A stretch of DNA of 34,187 nucleotides from Paenibacillus hemerocallicola (GCF_006265175.1 NZ_VDCQ01000088.1:640-34826); one strand, 5' to 3'; shown: positions 1 through 8,546, counted from the stretch's first letter. Numbers and translations: made by a program. Notes: generated by a model from the sequence alone, not told the origin.

Positions 1-1
1 G

Positions 2-61
2 GAGCGTGTCAAGGAGCGTGCCAAGGAGCGTGTCAAGGAGCGTGCCGAGGAGCGGGCCAAG
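2..61 (+). repeat. 12-bp in-frame tandem repeat, five copies
   Basis: The unit GAGCGTGTCAAG occurs five times with point changes (GTC/GCC alternate in the first four copies, giving a 24-bp higher-order unit; the last copies read GCCGAG and GGGCCAAG). Each copy encodes one Glu-Arg-Val/Ala-Lys/Glu tetrapeptide, which should form a highly charged helix. The array may extend upstream of the window. Confidence 0.85.
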
Positions 62-283
62 GAATTCGCCAAAAATATGTACTACAAAGACCGGAATGTG
101 AAGTCCGCCTTTCTGACGAAATTCGCGCCGCTTTCCTCGAGAACGATCTACGTCCCGGACTTGTCGGCGATATACCGGAAATATTTAAACGATCTCGCCA
201 TGGGCACGACAGACCTCAATTCGATGCTGCGCAAGGTCGAGGAGGAAGCGAACCAGGCCGTTGCCGCCATAAAGAACAGATAA
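2..283 (+). CDS. 3' end of an ABC-transporter extracellular solute-binding protein (partial)
   Basis: The frame is open from base 2 to TAA at 281-283, so the gene starts upstream of the window. About the last 60 residues resemble the C-terminal helices of carbohydrate solute-binding proteins: a YRKYLNDLAMG stretch followed by a Leu/Glu/Ala-rich helix (LRKVEEEANQAV) near the stop. Members of that family are secreted lipoproteins that deliver oligosaccharides to an ABC permease. The first 20 visible codons are a five-fold 12-bp repeat encoding Glu-Arg-(Val/Ala)-(Lys/Glu), which is unusual for this fold. No T-tailed terminator is obvious before the next gene. The family call is by C-terminal resemblance only; the lipobox and N-domain are out of view. 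Confidence 0.65.
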   Translation, partial: ERVKERAKERVKERAEERAKEFAKNMYYKDRNVKSAFLTKFAPLSSRTIYVPDLSAIYRKYLNDLAMGTTDLNSMLRKVEEEANQAVAAIKNR

Positions 284-373
284 TAAATCTTCCACAAATT
301 GGGTAACGTAAAAGTACATGCGGCAAGACTGCTGTCCGGGTGCGGTAAAACGACTGTATCGGGTGCGCGGGCA

Positions 374-402
374 TTGTGAATAGGGGAACGCCGTGCCATA
401 AT
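374..402 (+). promoter_or_regulatory. Candidate sigma-A promoter for the sensor-kinase operon
   Basis: TTGTGA at 374-379 and CATAAT at 397-402 are separated by 17 bp. Transcription would start near 409, about 26 nt before the GTG start of the kinase gene. Inferred from the hexamers and spacing only. Confidence 0.45.
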
Positions 403-434
403 CGAAGCATCATAACCATTATTCCGGGCTGGAC

Positions 435-2213
435 GTGAACTCATTGATCGACCTGAACAAGCTTTCGTTCCGCGGCAAGCTGAGATCGGCTTTTTTGGCC
501 GTTACGATATTGTCCATTCTGATTACGGGCGTCTTCTCCTATTCGATCGCGGCGAACCGGATGGAGACGAATGCGATGAAGCTGACGCAGGATGCGGTCG
601 TCAAATCGGCGCAGATCGCCGACGAGAAGCTGAGCAAGCTGATGATCGTCATGATGACGTTCATGATCAGCCAACCGTTCCAATCGATGCTCAAGGACGT
701 ATTGTTCGGGGAGAAAGGCCAATATTTCACCCATCTGGCCAATCTGGACAACGTATTCTCGCAAGCCCGAATGGCGGAGCCGCTCATTCATTCGATTTAC
801 GTGTCGACCCCGATCGGGGAATTTTACCCGCTGTCGATGAACCGCAACCGGCAAGCCTCCTTTGCGGATACGCCGCTGTTCGGGCGCGTATCGGAGCAGA
901 AGCGGAACATCTGGGTGGAAGGGCACGAGGACAATCTGTTTCTGGGCAAGGCGCGCGTCGTATCGCTTATATTGGAGCCGATAGCGGATTTTCCGCTTAA
1001 GGACGTATATGTAGTCGTCAATATTCGCGAGGAAGGGCTGCGGAAGCTGGTCGCTCCGGATACGGCGGAAGTGGCGTCCAGGTTTCTGCTCGATGCGGAC
1101 GCCGGGCTGGTCGCTACCGAGCCGGACGCGTTGGTCCGGCAGGCGGTCGGCAGCGGCATACTGGCTCCTTTCGTCCATAATCGCGATCAGAGTACGGGGT
1201 ATTCGTCGGAGGAGCTGAACGGCGATACGTATTTGATCAATTACGCCCGTCTAGGCATCAACGATTGGACGATCCTGTCGATCCAGTCCAAAGCGGACGT
1301 GCTGAAGGATATGAATGACGTGAAATGGCTCATTCTGCTCCTCACCGTCTGCTGCTTTATCGTGACGGTGCTCGTATCCGATGCGCTCACCCGGTATTTG
1401 CTCAAGCCGCTGCTCGGTTTGCAAAGGGTAATGAAACGGGTGGAGGGCAACGATCTGACCGCCCGCTTCGAAAGCCGCTCAAGCGACGAGCTGGCGCAGG
1501 TCGGAAACCGGTTTAACCGGATGCTAGAGCAAATCGTGGTGCTGATCGAAGAGGTCCGGCAGGCGGAGACGAACAAGCGGTCGGCCGAGATCAAGGCGCT
1601 GTCGGCGCAGATGGACCCGCACTTTCTGTACAATACGCTCAATACGATTTATTGGAAGCTGAAGCTCGGTCAGGTGGAGCCTTCGCAGCAGATGGTAGTG
1701 GCGCTGTCCAGGCTGTTCCAGATCGGGCTCAATAAAGGAAACGAAATTACGACGCTGGACAAGGAGCTGCAGCACGTCCGCCAATATTTGGAGCTGCAAG
1801 CGTTCTGCTATGAGAGCTTGTTCGAATACGACATCCGGGTTCGCGAGGCTTGGCTGACGGACCTCCCCGTCCCGCGCATTATGCTGCAGCCTCTCGTGGA
1901 GAACAGCATTCTCCATGGCTTCGGAGGCATGGAGAGCGGCGGACGCATTACGATCGAGGCGGACGGGGATATGGAGCGGCAGCGATGGTATATTACGGTG
2001 AAGGACAACGGACGCGGCATGGACGAGACGACGGTACGCTCGCTGCACAGGCCGGAGCCGGAGAGAGGCTATGCGATCGGCAATATGTTCAGCCGGCTTC
2101 GGCTTTATTATGGAGACGAGGCCGACGTAACGATCGAGAGCGGGCCGGACGAAGGAACGACCGTCCGTTTGTCCTTGCCTTTGAAAGGAACGAATCCGGA
2201 TGTACACACATGA
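435..2213 (+). CDS. YesM-type sensor histidine kinase
   Basis: Membrane kinase of a two-component pair of the kind that controls carbohydrate uptake. Visible order: TM1 at about residues 17-39, an extracytoplasmic sensor region to about 290, TM2 at about 295-315, a HAMP linker to about 370, a His_kinase domain with the MDPHFLYN box (His396), and an HATPase domain with an N box (Asn490 in LVENSILHG) and a DNGRGM G-box near 525. At 592 aa it has the usual family length. An in-frame stop at 399-401 leaves the GTG at 435 as the first plausible start; no strong Shine-Dalgarno precedes it, so initiation may be weak or begin at TTG 444. It overlaps the response regulator by 14 bp, implying translational coupling. 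The signal it senses is unknown; the downstream importer suggests a sugar-related one. Confidence 0.93.
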   Translation: MNSLIDLNKLSFRGKLRSAFLAVTILSILITGVFSYSIAANRMETNAMKLTQDAVVKSAQIADEKLSKLMIVMMTFMISQPFQSMLKDVLFGEKGQYFTHLANLDNVFSQARMAEPLIHSIYVSTPIGEFYPLSMNRNRQASFADTPLFGRVSEQKRNIWVEGHEDNLFLGKARVVSLILEPIADFPLKDVYVVVNIREEGLRKLVAPDTAEVASRFLLDADAGLVATEPDALVRQAVGSGILAPFVHNRDQSTGYSSEELNGDTYLINYARLGINDWTILSIQSKADVLKDMNDVKWLILLLTVCCFIVTVLVSDALTRYLLKPLLGLQRVMKRVEGNDLTARFESRSSDELAQVGNRFNRMLEQIVVLIEEVRQAETNKRSAEIKALSAQMDPHFLYNTLNTIYWKLKLGQVEPSQQMVVALSRLFQIGLNKGNEITTLDKELQHVRQYLELQAFCYESLFEYDIRVREAWLTDLPVPRIMLQPLVENSILHGFGGMESGGRITIEADGDMERQRWYITVKDNGRGMDETTVRSLHRPEPERGYAIGNMFSRLRLYYGDEADVTIESGPDEGTTVRLSLPLKGTNPDVHT

Positions 2214-3834
2214 GCAAATTACCCTCTGCACCATAGACGACATCAAGAGCGTAGTAGACGGTCTGACCGCGATCGATTGGGCGGAGCACGGCATCGCGTT
2301 CGCGGGAGCTGCGGCCAATGGCGAGGACGGGCTGGAGCTGGTGAAACGGACCAGGCCGGATATTATAATAACCGATATCCGCATGCCGAGAATGGACGGG
2401 TTGACGATGCTGCGGGCCATACTCGAGCTGAGCTTCTCGTGCAAGGTCATCCTGATCAGCGGCTACGCCGATTTCGATTATGCGAAGCAGGCCGTCCAGC
2501 TCGGCGCCTTCGACTTCGTCGTCAAGCCGTTTACCGAGGAGGATATTACGGAGGCTGCGCTTCGGGCGAAGGAGGAGATCGGCAGGGAGCGATCCAGGCT
2601 GCTCGGCGTCCGGGAGTTGGAGCTCAAAGTACGGGAGAGCATGCCCGTGCTCATACAGGAATATTTCGCTCTGCTGGTCAACCACCGGACGCCGTGGGAG
2701 CTCGCCGCCAAACGTTGGGACTATTTGAAGGTCGATTTGGAGCATCGGGGCTTCGTCGTGCTGCTGCTGGAAATCGATCGGTTTCAAGAGCGGGCCGCCC
2801 GGCTGTCCGTCCACGATGTGGAATTGATCCGGTTCACTATGCAGAACATTACGGAGGAAACGATCCGGGAGCAAGCCCGTGCGATCGTGTTCCGCTCGAA
2901 GGACAACCGGTTCGTCGCCGTAATGAACGATCCGGGAACCGCGACGGTGGAGCAAATCGCCGAGAGCTGCTGCCGGAATATCGCACAGTATACGAAATTT
3001 ACCGCATCGATCGGAACGGGACGCAGAGTCGAGCATATAAGCGAGCTGCCCGATTCGTACAGACAGGCGAAACGGGCGCTGGCCTACCATTTGTTCACGG
3101 AGGGCAATGCGGCGATCGGCTACGATGAAATTCCGCAATCGGACAAGCAGGCGCCCTTCTCCTTGGAGCATAAGGACGAGCTGCTGCTCGCTCTGCGCTC
3201 GGGCAACGGCGAACGGGCGTCCGCCGTATTGTCCGACATCGCGGTGACGCTCCATACGGTCAAGCCGCGGCCGAACCCGGACTATTTGCTCAGCTTCTAC
3301 GAGGAGCTGGCCGCATCCGCCATCCGCACCTTCTACGAGCTCGTCCCGTACCCGGATATTCAGCCTGTCGTTCAACGGTTCAAGACGATGCGGACGGAGC
3401 TCGGGCTGACGCTGTCGGGTCTCGAGCAGCAGGTCGCGGATCTGTGCAGGGACGGAGCCGAGCTTGTGCGCAAAAACAGCTTGTCCGAAGGACAGGCCGT
3501 CATCTACAAGTCGCTCGATTATTTGAAAGGCCAGCTTCACCGGGAAGTCACGGTGGCCGAATGCGCCGCGCACGTGCATTTGAGCGCGAGCTATTTTTCC
3601 AGCCTCTTCAAGAAGGTGACGGGCATGACGCTTACCCAATACGTTACGGGCGAACGGATTCAGAAGGCAAAGGCGATGCTTGTGAGCGGAGTTCCGGTTC
3701 AAGACGTGGCGTCGGCCGTAGGCTATGAGGAACGGCGGTATTTCAGCGACATGTTCAAGAAAATGACCGGAATGACGCCGTCGGAATTCCGGGCCAGCCT
3801 TCATCCGGACGGTCCGGAAGGGGCAAAACAATGA
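2200..3834 (+). CDS. YesN-type response regulator with AraC HTH output
   Basis: Cytoplasmic DNA-binding partner of the preceding kinase. The N-terminal receiver domain (about 1-120) keeps the acidic pair Asp13/Asp14, the phospho-acceptor Asp59 in IITDIRMP, Ser87 and Lys109 in VVKPF. A long middle region typical of YesN proteins follows. The C-terminus (about 433-535) carries two helix-turn-helix units of the AraC/XylS family, including LSASYFSSLFKK and YFSDMFKKMTGMTPSEF. The ATG at 2200 lies inside the 3' end of the kinase gene. A terminator follows 14 bp after the stop, so the importer genes downstream are probably a separate transcript and the likely target of this regulator. Confidence 0.93.
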   Translation: MYTHEQITLCTIDDIKSVVDGLTAIDWAEHGIAFAGAAANGEDGLELVKRTRPDIIITDIRMPRMDGLTMLRAILELSFSCKVILISGYADFDYAKQAVQLGAFDFVVKPFTEEDITEAALRAKEEIGRERSRLLGVRELELKVRESMPVLIQEYFALLVNHRTPWELAAKRWDYLKVDLEHRGFVVLLLEIDRFQERAARLSVHDVELIRFTMQNITEETIREQARAIVFRSKDNRFVAVMNDPGTATVEQIAESCCRNIAQYTKFTASIGTGRRVEHISELPDSYRQAKRALAYHLFTEGNAAIGYDEIPQSDKQAPFSLEHKDELLLALRSGNGERASAVLSDIAVTLHTVKPRPNPDYLLSFYEELAASAIRTFYELVPYPDIQPVVQRFKTMRTELGLTLSGLEQQVADLCRDGAELVRKNSLSEGQAVIYKSLDYLKGQLHREVTVAECAAHVHLSASYFSSLFKKVTGMTLTQYVTGERIQKAKAMLVSGVPVQDVASAVGYEERRYFSDMFKKMTGMTPSEFRASLHPDGPEGAKQ

Positions 3835-3847
3835 TTTTACATCCCTC

Positions 3848-3875
3848 GAGAGTGGATTTACCCCACTCTCTTTTT
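3848..3875 (+). terminator. Rho-independent terminator after the two-component genes
   Basis: Perfect 8-bp stem GAGAGTGG/CCACTCTC with a 7-nt loop, followed directly by TTTTT. It separates the regulatory genes from the importer operon. Confidence 0.85.
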
Positions 3876-3888
3876 GCTGCAAACGCCC

Positions 3889-3894
3889 TATACT
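3889..3894 (+). promoter_or_regulatory. Candidate -10 element of importer operon 1
   Basis: TATACT lies 44 bp upstream of the binding-protein ATG. No good -35 hexamer sits at the right distance, as expected if the promoter depends on an AraC-type activator such as the adjacent response regulator. That dependence is inferred. Confidence 0.35.
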
Positions 3895-3926
3895 GACTAT
3901 GAGGCAACAACAACTCGACAAAAAGG

Positions 3927-3940
3927 GGTAAGCGCTTATG
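3927..3940 (+). promoter_or_regulatory. Candidate cre (CcpA) site over the start of binding-protein gene 1
   Basis: GGTAAGCGCTTATG matches the palindromic cre consensus TGTAAGCGCTTACA at 11 of 14 positions and contains the perfect 10-bp palindrome TAAGCGCTTA (3929-3938). It overlaps the end of the RBS and the start codon, so repression would act as a roadblock. Part of the match could be chance, because this stretch also serves translation. Confidence 0.45.
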
Positions 3941-5302
3941 CTGAAAAAAACGATAGGGTTGGGACTAAGCGCCGTTTTGGCAGCCGGATTGGCAGGCTGC
4001 GGAAGCACGGAGCCGGCCAAGGAAGCGGAAGGCGGAGCGGCGCCGGCGAAGAAAATCATCAAATATTGGACGGACGACCGTCACGATCAGGAATATATCA
4101 AGGAGCTCGTGTCGAAGTTCAATTCCACGAACAAGGACAATATCGAAGTGGAACTGACGATCATGTCGGAAAACTATAATCAGAGCGTGGACATCGCCTT
4201 CTCCAGCAATCAGGCGCCGGACGTACTGCGGCTGAAAAGCGCGAACACCGAAACGTTCGTCAAAAAAGAGTATTTGGCCCCGATTGATTCCTATATGAAC
4301 GACGAGCTGAACAAAAAGTTTTCCACCGTCATCTTCGACGGGGTGAACCGGTTCGACGGCAAGCTGTACTCGCTTCCGAATACCGGCTTGACGCTGCGGC
4401 TCGTCTATAACCAGGAGCTGTTCGAGAAGGCCGGCATCCAGGCTCCGCCCGCCTCGCTTCAGGAAATGGTGGACGCGGCCAAGAAGATTACGGACATCGG
4501 CAAAAAGGACGGCATTTACGGCTTCGCCCTGAACTTCAAAAATCCGAAGCAGGCGTTCGACCGGTCCGTCCGCGAGATATTGTCGCTCAGCGGCTATCAA
4601 GGTCTCGGCTACGATCTGAAAACGGGCAAATTCGACTTCGCGCCTTATTCACAGGTGATGGGCTACTTCAAGCAAATGTACGATAACGGCAGCATCCTGC
4701 CGGGGGCGGAATCGCTCGATATCGATCCGCTGCGCGCCCAATTCGCGGCCGGCAAAATCGGCATGTACCTTTCGTTCTCGACGGAGCCGGGCGTGTACAA
4801 GGACCAGTTCCCGACGAAAATCAAATGGGCGGGCGCTCTGCCGCCGACGATTGACGGCAAGCGCAACGGAACGTCCGAGATCGTATCGGCCGGCACGTGG
4901 CTCGGCATCAGCAACAAATCGCCGAACAAGGACGCGGCATGGACGTTCATGCAATACATGTACGGCGATGACATCATGAAGACGTACCATGAGAAAGGCT
5001 TCGGCATCGCGGTTGTGCCGAGCATCGCGGAGAAGGCCGGCAAGCCGGACATCCCGGGCATGGAAGGCTTCCTCGTCGGCAAGCTCGACTCGCTGTGGCC
5101 GGTTTCGCCGAACGTGACTCCGGAAGGGGCCAACTACGCGGACGCTTTCTTCAAATATGTGGTCGGCGGCGGCGATTTGCAAAAAATTACGGACGATTTG
5201 AACAACCGATACAACGCGGCCTTGACCAAAGCGGTCGAGAAGGGCAGCGTGCAGGCGAAGCCGGACCCGACTTTTGATCCAAGCAGGCTGCAAGGCAAAT
5301 AA
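3938..5302 (+). CDS. Carbohydrate ABC transporter substrate-binding lipoprotein (family 1, CUT1 type)
   Basis: Extracellular lipid-anchored receptor that captures a sugar and docks on the two permeases encoded downstream. Visible: a Lys-rich n-region, a hydrophobic core, and a LAGC lipobox with the modified cysteine at Cys21, then a flexible Glu/Ala/Lys linker and a two-lobed family-1 binding-protein sequence (KIIKYWTDD..., NTGLTLRLVYNQELFEKAG, AGTWLGISNKSPNKDAAW). At 454 aa it has the usual length. The start ATG follows AAAAGGGG. The gene opens the importer operon and is followed by a 9-bp hairpin before the permease genes, which fits the higher expression usual for binding proteins. The ligand is not readable from the sequence; the GH130 neighbour suggests a mannose-containing oligosaccharide. 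Confidence 0.93.
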   Translation: MLKKTIGLGLSAVLAAGLAGCGSTEPAKEAEGGAAPAKKIIKYWTDDRHDQEYIKELVSKFNSTNKDNIEVELTIMSENYNQSVDIAFSSNQAPDVLRLKSANTETFVKKEYLAPIDSYMNDELNKKFSTVIFDGVNRFDGKLYSLPNTGLTLRLVYNQELFEKAGIQAPPASLQEMVDAAKKITDIGKKDGIYGFALNFKNPKQAFDRSVREILSLSGYQGLGYDLKTGKFDFAPYSQVMGYFKQMYDNGSILPGAESLDIDPLRAQFAAGKIGMYLSFSTEPGVYKDQFPTKIKWAGALPPTIDGKRNGTSEIVSAGTWLGISNKSPNKDAAWTFMQYMYGDDIMKTYHEKGFGIAVVPSIAEKAGKPDIPGMEGFLVGKLDSLWPVSPNVTPEGANYADAFFKYVVGGGDLQKITDDLNNRYNAALTKAVEKGSVQAKPDPTFDPSRLQGK

Positions 5303-5313
5303 TAGTCGATTTC

Positions 5314-5349
5314 AGGGGCTTTTGTGAGAAAGATTTTGCGAAAGCCCCT
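5314..5349 (+). other. Intercistronic hairpin between binding-protein and permease genes
   Basis: Perfect 9-bp inverted repeat AGGGGCTTT/AAAGCCCCT with an 18-nt loop and no U-tract. It could stabilise the binding-protein mRNA or partly attenuate the downstream genes, as in other binding-protein operons. Confidence 0.6.
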
Positions 5350-5385
5350 TTCGCTTGTCCGAAAAAGGAAAGGAGGAGGATGGCA

Positions 5386-6282
5386 ATGGCCAAGTGGATG
5401 CGGCTGCGCGAAAATTCGCTGTTTTTGCTGCCGAGCATCGTGCTCACGCTCGCCTTGGGCATTTACCCGCTCATCTGGGTGCTGCGGTATATGTTTTACG
5501 ATTACCCGGGCTACGGCAGCGAGCTGTTCGTCGGCTTGGACAACTTCAGAAGGCTCGCCAGGGATACGCAATTTTGGGAATCGGTGCGCAATACGTTCGT
5601 ATTCGCGGGCGGCAAGCTGCTGCTTACGATCCCCTTATCGCTTCTTCTGGCGGTAATCCTGAACGGCAAATTGCGGGGACGCAACTTTCTGCGGGCGATT
5701 TATTTCATGCCGACCGTGATCAGTACGGCGGTCATTTCCGTCGTGTTTTATATCATTTTCAACTCCTACAACGGCATGGTCAATCAGCTGCTGCTCAAAT
5801 ACCATCTGATCGGGGAGCCGATCGATTGGCTCGGCCCGAAGCATGCGATGCTGACCGTCATACTCGTCGCGGTATGGGGGGCGATCGGCAACTACATGCT
5901 GCTGTTCCTCGCGGGCCTGCAAAGCATTCCGCAAGACTTGTACGAGAGCGCGTCGATCGACGGCGCGAATGCCCGTCAGCGGTTTTGGCATATTACGGTT
6001 CCGATGCTCGGCCCGGTCATGCAGATGATCATTATGCTCGCGATCATCGCCTCGCTCAAAGGCTATGAAAGCATCATGGTCATGACCGAAGGCGGACCGA
6101 TCGGCAAAACCGAAGTCATGTACTTGTATTTGTACAAGCTGTTGTTCCCGGTATCCACGGGCTCCCCGGTCGATCAGCAAATCGGCTACGGCAGTGCGGT
6201 AGGCTTCGCGACCGCGGTCATCGTCGGGGCGATTACGGCATTGTACTATTGGTTCAGCCGCAGAATGAACAAAGTTTTCTAA
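5386..6282 (+). CDS. Sugar ABC transporter permease (MalF/UgpA type)
   Basis: First of two integral membrane subunits of importer 1. It has about six hydrophobic segments and a C-terminal-third EAA loop (ESASIDGANARQRFWHITVP) with the conserved Gly that contacts the ATPase. Length 298 aa is normal. An in-frame ATG at 5380 directly abuts the AGGAGGAGG ribosome site and is too close to use well, so I chose the ATG at 5386, six bases further on, with good spacing. No ATPase gene is present in the operon; these importers commonly use a shared MsmX-like ATPase encoded elsewhere. Confidence 0.92.
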   Translation: MAKWMRLRENSLFLLPSIVLTLALGIYPLIWVLRYMFYDYPGYGSELFVGLDNFRRLARDTQFWESVRNTFVFAGGKLLLTIPLSLLLAVILNGKLRGRNFLRAIYFMPTVISTAVISVVFYIIFNSYNGMVNQLLLKYHLIGEPIDWLGPKHAMLTVILVAVWGAIGNYMLLFLAGLQSIPQDLYESASIDGANARQRFWHITVPMLGPVMQMIIMLAIIASLKGYESIMVMTEGGPIGKTEVMYLYLYKLLFPVSTGSPVDQQIGYGSAVGFATAVIVGAITALYYWFSRRMNKVF

Positions 6283-6529
6283 GTCCGGCGAATAACTCCG
6301 CAGCGGGTTTGGAAAGAGCTTCCGATCGCCGTTGTTTCCAGATTTTTTGATTCGATATGCCCGTAAGAAGGGGGCTCCCCCAAAAGCAATCGGAATAAGT
6401 TTTGATGATTCGCGTCATGGGGGATCACTTGAATATCCGGAAACAAGTGCGCATGCTTACGCTTCCCAGTCTCTTTCCAAACGCTCCGTTCAGTACATCA
6501 CCGGACTTCCAGAAGGAGGCGAAATTCGC
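6283..6529 (+). other. Unusually long gap between the two permease genes
   Basis: A 247-bp spacer. From ATG 6332 it is open in the frame of the next permease, but the encoded residues look neither membrane-like nor like a permease N-terminus. It contains small dyads: GGGGG-CT-CCCCC near 6370, and CACTTG/CAAGTG with a 12-nt loop near 6428-6451. I see no T-tailed terminator or strong promoter. Confidence 0.5.
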
Positions 6530-7399
6530 ATGAACGGACAAGCGACGCTGGCAAAACCGCCCTTGCGGTTATGGTCCTGGCTCGGGAAGACGGCGATGTG
6601 GCTGTTTTTGCTGATCATGGCCGTTTTGACCGTGTTCCCCGTGCTGATGACGGTGACCGGTTCGCTGAAAAGCAGCGCCGAGCTGATGACCGGCGGAGGC
6701 TTGCTGCCGCAGGCATGGCAATTTTCCAATTACGCGGAGGCGTGGAAGCAAACGAACTTCGCCCGGTATACGGTAAACAGCGTTTTCCTGAGCGTAATGG
6801 CGACGATAGGAACTCTGCTCGTGGCCGCGATGGCCGCTTACGTGGTAGACAGACGCAATTTTCCCGGCAAAAGGCTGTACGTGGGGCTGCAGGCTTCCAC
6901 GATGTTCATATCCGTCGGGGCGGTCGTGCTGCGGCCCCAATTCGATTTGATGGTCAAGCTGCATTTGAATACGACGCTGTGGGGCGTCGTGCTCATTTTG
7001 GTGGCGGCTCATGCGAGCACGTTCTTTATTTTGCTCAGTTTTTTCAAAGCGATTCCGCGAGAGCTGGACGAAGCCGCCATGATGGACGGCTCGGGCTTTA
7101 CCCGCAGCTTCTTCAAAATCATTCTCCCGCTGCTCGCCCCGGGACTCGGAGTGACCGGACTGTTCGCGTTCCGGCACGCCTGGAACGAATATATATTGCC
7201 GCTCGTCTTCACGATGACGAACCCGAAGCTGCAAACATTGACGGTAGGCCTTGCGAACCTGCGTTACGGATCGTCTGCCGCCATGCAAATCCATCTGATG
7301 ATGGCCGGGGCTTGTTTGTCGATATTGCCGATGCTGGTCGTCTATATGATCGCGAACAAATCGTTCATGCAGGTGACGGCCGGCTCGATTAAGGGATAA
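6530..7399 (+). CDS. Sugar ABC transporter permease (MalG/UgpE type)
   Basis: Second membrane subunit of importer 1. It opens with an amphipathic stretch and a TM helix (WLFLLIMAVLTVFPVL), has about six TM segments, and carries the EAA loop DEAAMMDGSGFTRSFFKIILP. The frame is open further upstream to ATG 6332, but AGAAGGAGG at 6511-6519 sits at the right distance from ATG 6530. That start gives 289 aa, the normal family length, so I use it. The C-terminus ends in a short hydrophilic tail after MQVTAGSIKG. Confidence 0.92.
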   Translation: MNGQATLAKPPLRLWSWLGKTAMWLFLLIMAVLTVFPVLMTVTGSLKSSAELMTGGGLLPQAWQFSNYAEAWKQTNFARYTVNSVFLSVMATIGTLLVAAMAAYVVDRRNFPGKRLYVGLQASTMFISVGAVVLRPQFDLMVKLHLNTTLWGVVLILVAAHASTFFILLSFFKAIPRELDEAAMMDGSGFTRSFFKIILPLLAPGLGVTGLFAFRHAWNEYILPLVFTMTNPKLQTLTVGLANLRYGSSAAMQIHLMMAGACLSILPMLVVYMIANKSFMQVTAGSIKG

Positions 7400-7514
7400 T
7401 CCGGAGCTCGAGGCGTTATGCGCAACATATATGCAACTTGACGGGCACGGGAAAAAAAGAAAAAATGAACGGGAATGCATGAAGCCTGACTTGCCAAAAG
7501 GAGAAGAGAAAACG

Positions 7515-8525
7515 ATGAGCCACAATACGATCGGTACGCTGCGCTCCAGTCCGCTAGTGACCCGCCATCCGGCCAATCCGCTGCTGTCGCCTAAGGATGT
7601 GCCTTACGGCCCGGCGATGGTGTTCAATGCGGGCGTAGCGAAATATGAAGGCAAATACGTAATGGTGTTCCGCAACGATTACGGCGACGCCGAGAAGCAG
7701 ACGATTTTGCCTTCCAGCACGACGAATCTGGGGCTCGCCACGAGCGACGACGGCATCCGTTGGGAAGTGAAGCCGACTCCATGCTGGACATGGCACGACG
7801 AGGAAGTAATCCGGGTGTACGACCCGAGGCTGACCGTCATCGACGGCAAATGCTACATGTGCTTTGCGGTCGATACGAAGCATGGTCTGCGCGGCGGGAT
7901 TGCGGTAACGGAAGACTTCGACAAGTTCGACGTACTCAGCCTGTCGCTGCCGGATAATCGCAATATGGTGCTGTTCCCCGAGAAGATCGGCGGCCATTAC
8001 GTTCGCCTGGAACGGCCTTTTCCGGTATACAGCCGGGGCGGCGGCGACCGCTTCGACATGTGGATGAGCGACTCGCCCGATTTGCGCTATTGGGGCAACT
8101 CCAAGCTGGTGCTCGGGGTAGAGCACGTGCCGTTCGCCAACGACAAGGTCGGTCCGGGAGCTCCTCCGATCAAGACCGACAAAGGCTGGCTGACGACGTT
8201 CCACGCGGTGGATCTCGACCGCAGCCGGGGCAAGAACGGCTGGGAAGCTTCTTGGAAGAAACGGTATACGGCGGGAATTATGCTGCTCGATTTGGAAGAT
8301 CCGAGCCGCATCGTCGGGATGTCGAAGTCTCCGCTGCTCGCACCCGAGGCGCCTTACGAGGTCGAGGGCGGCTTCCGCAATGACGTGATTTTCCCGGGGG
8401 GCATGATTCTGGAGCCGTCCGGCGAGGTGAAAATGTATTATGGCGCAGCCGATACGGTAGAGTGTTTGGCAACCGCGGACGTTGACGATTTGATCCGTCT
8501 TTGCCTGAAAGGCGATGGCGAGTAA
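7515..8525 (+). CDS. Glycoside hydrolase family 130 protein (mannoside phosphorylase type)
   Basis: Predicted cytosolic five-bladed beta-propeller. Known GH130 enzymes mostly phosphorolyse beta-1,4- or beta-1,2-mannosides to mannose-1-phosphate; some members are hydrolases. Seen here: the N-terminal NPLLSPKDVPYGPAMVFNAG region, repeated beta-blade motifs (LATSDDGIRWE, WMSDSPDLRYWG), and the VYDPRLT motif whose Asp103 corresponds to the family's catalytic general acid. The LERPFP motif lies where the family has phosphate-site residues. Start: AAGGAG at 7498-7503 is well placed for ATG 7515; upstream in-frame starts at 7431 and 7479 lack one. At 336 aa it is normal length. It sits directly behind the permeases, so it likely acts on the imported sugar. 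Subfamily and exact linkage are not assigned. Confidence 0.88.
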   Translation: MSHNTIGTLRSSPLVTRHPANPLLSPKDVPYGPAMVFNAGVAKYEGKYVMVFRNDYGDAEKQTILPSSTTNLGLATSDDGIRWEVKPTPCWTWHDEEVIRVYDPRLTVIDGKCYMCFAVDTKHGLRGGIAVTEDFDKFDVLSLSLPDNRNMVLFPEKIGGHYVRLERPFPVYSRGGGDRFDMWMSDSPDLRYWGNSKLVLGVEHVPFANDKVGPGAPPIKTDKGWLTTFHAVDLDRSRGKNGWEASWKKRYTAGIMLLDLEDPSRIVGMSKSPLLAPEAPYEVEGGFRNDVIFPGGMILEPSGEVKMYYGAADTVECLATADVDDLIRLCLKGDGE

Positions 8526-8546
8526 GCGAGGAGGAGGAGGATGGTT

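Noticed and set aside
2089-4062. 657-codon antisense open frame across the response regulator and into the binding protein
   Set aside because: It lies opposite two clear genes, crosses a terminator, and has the Arg/His/Leu-rich composition of an antisense shadow in GC-rich DNA.
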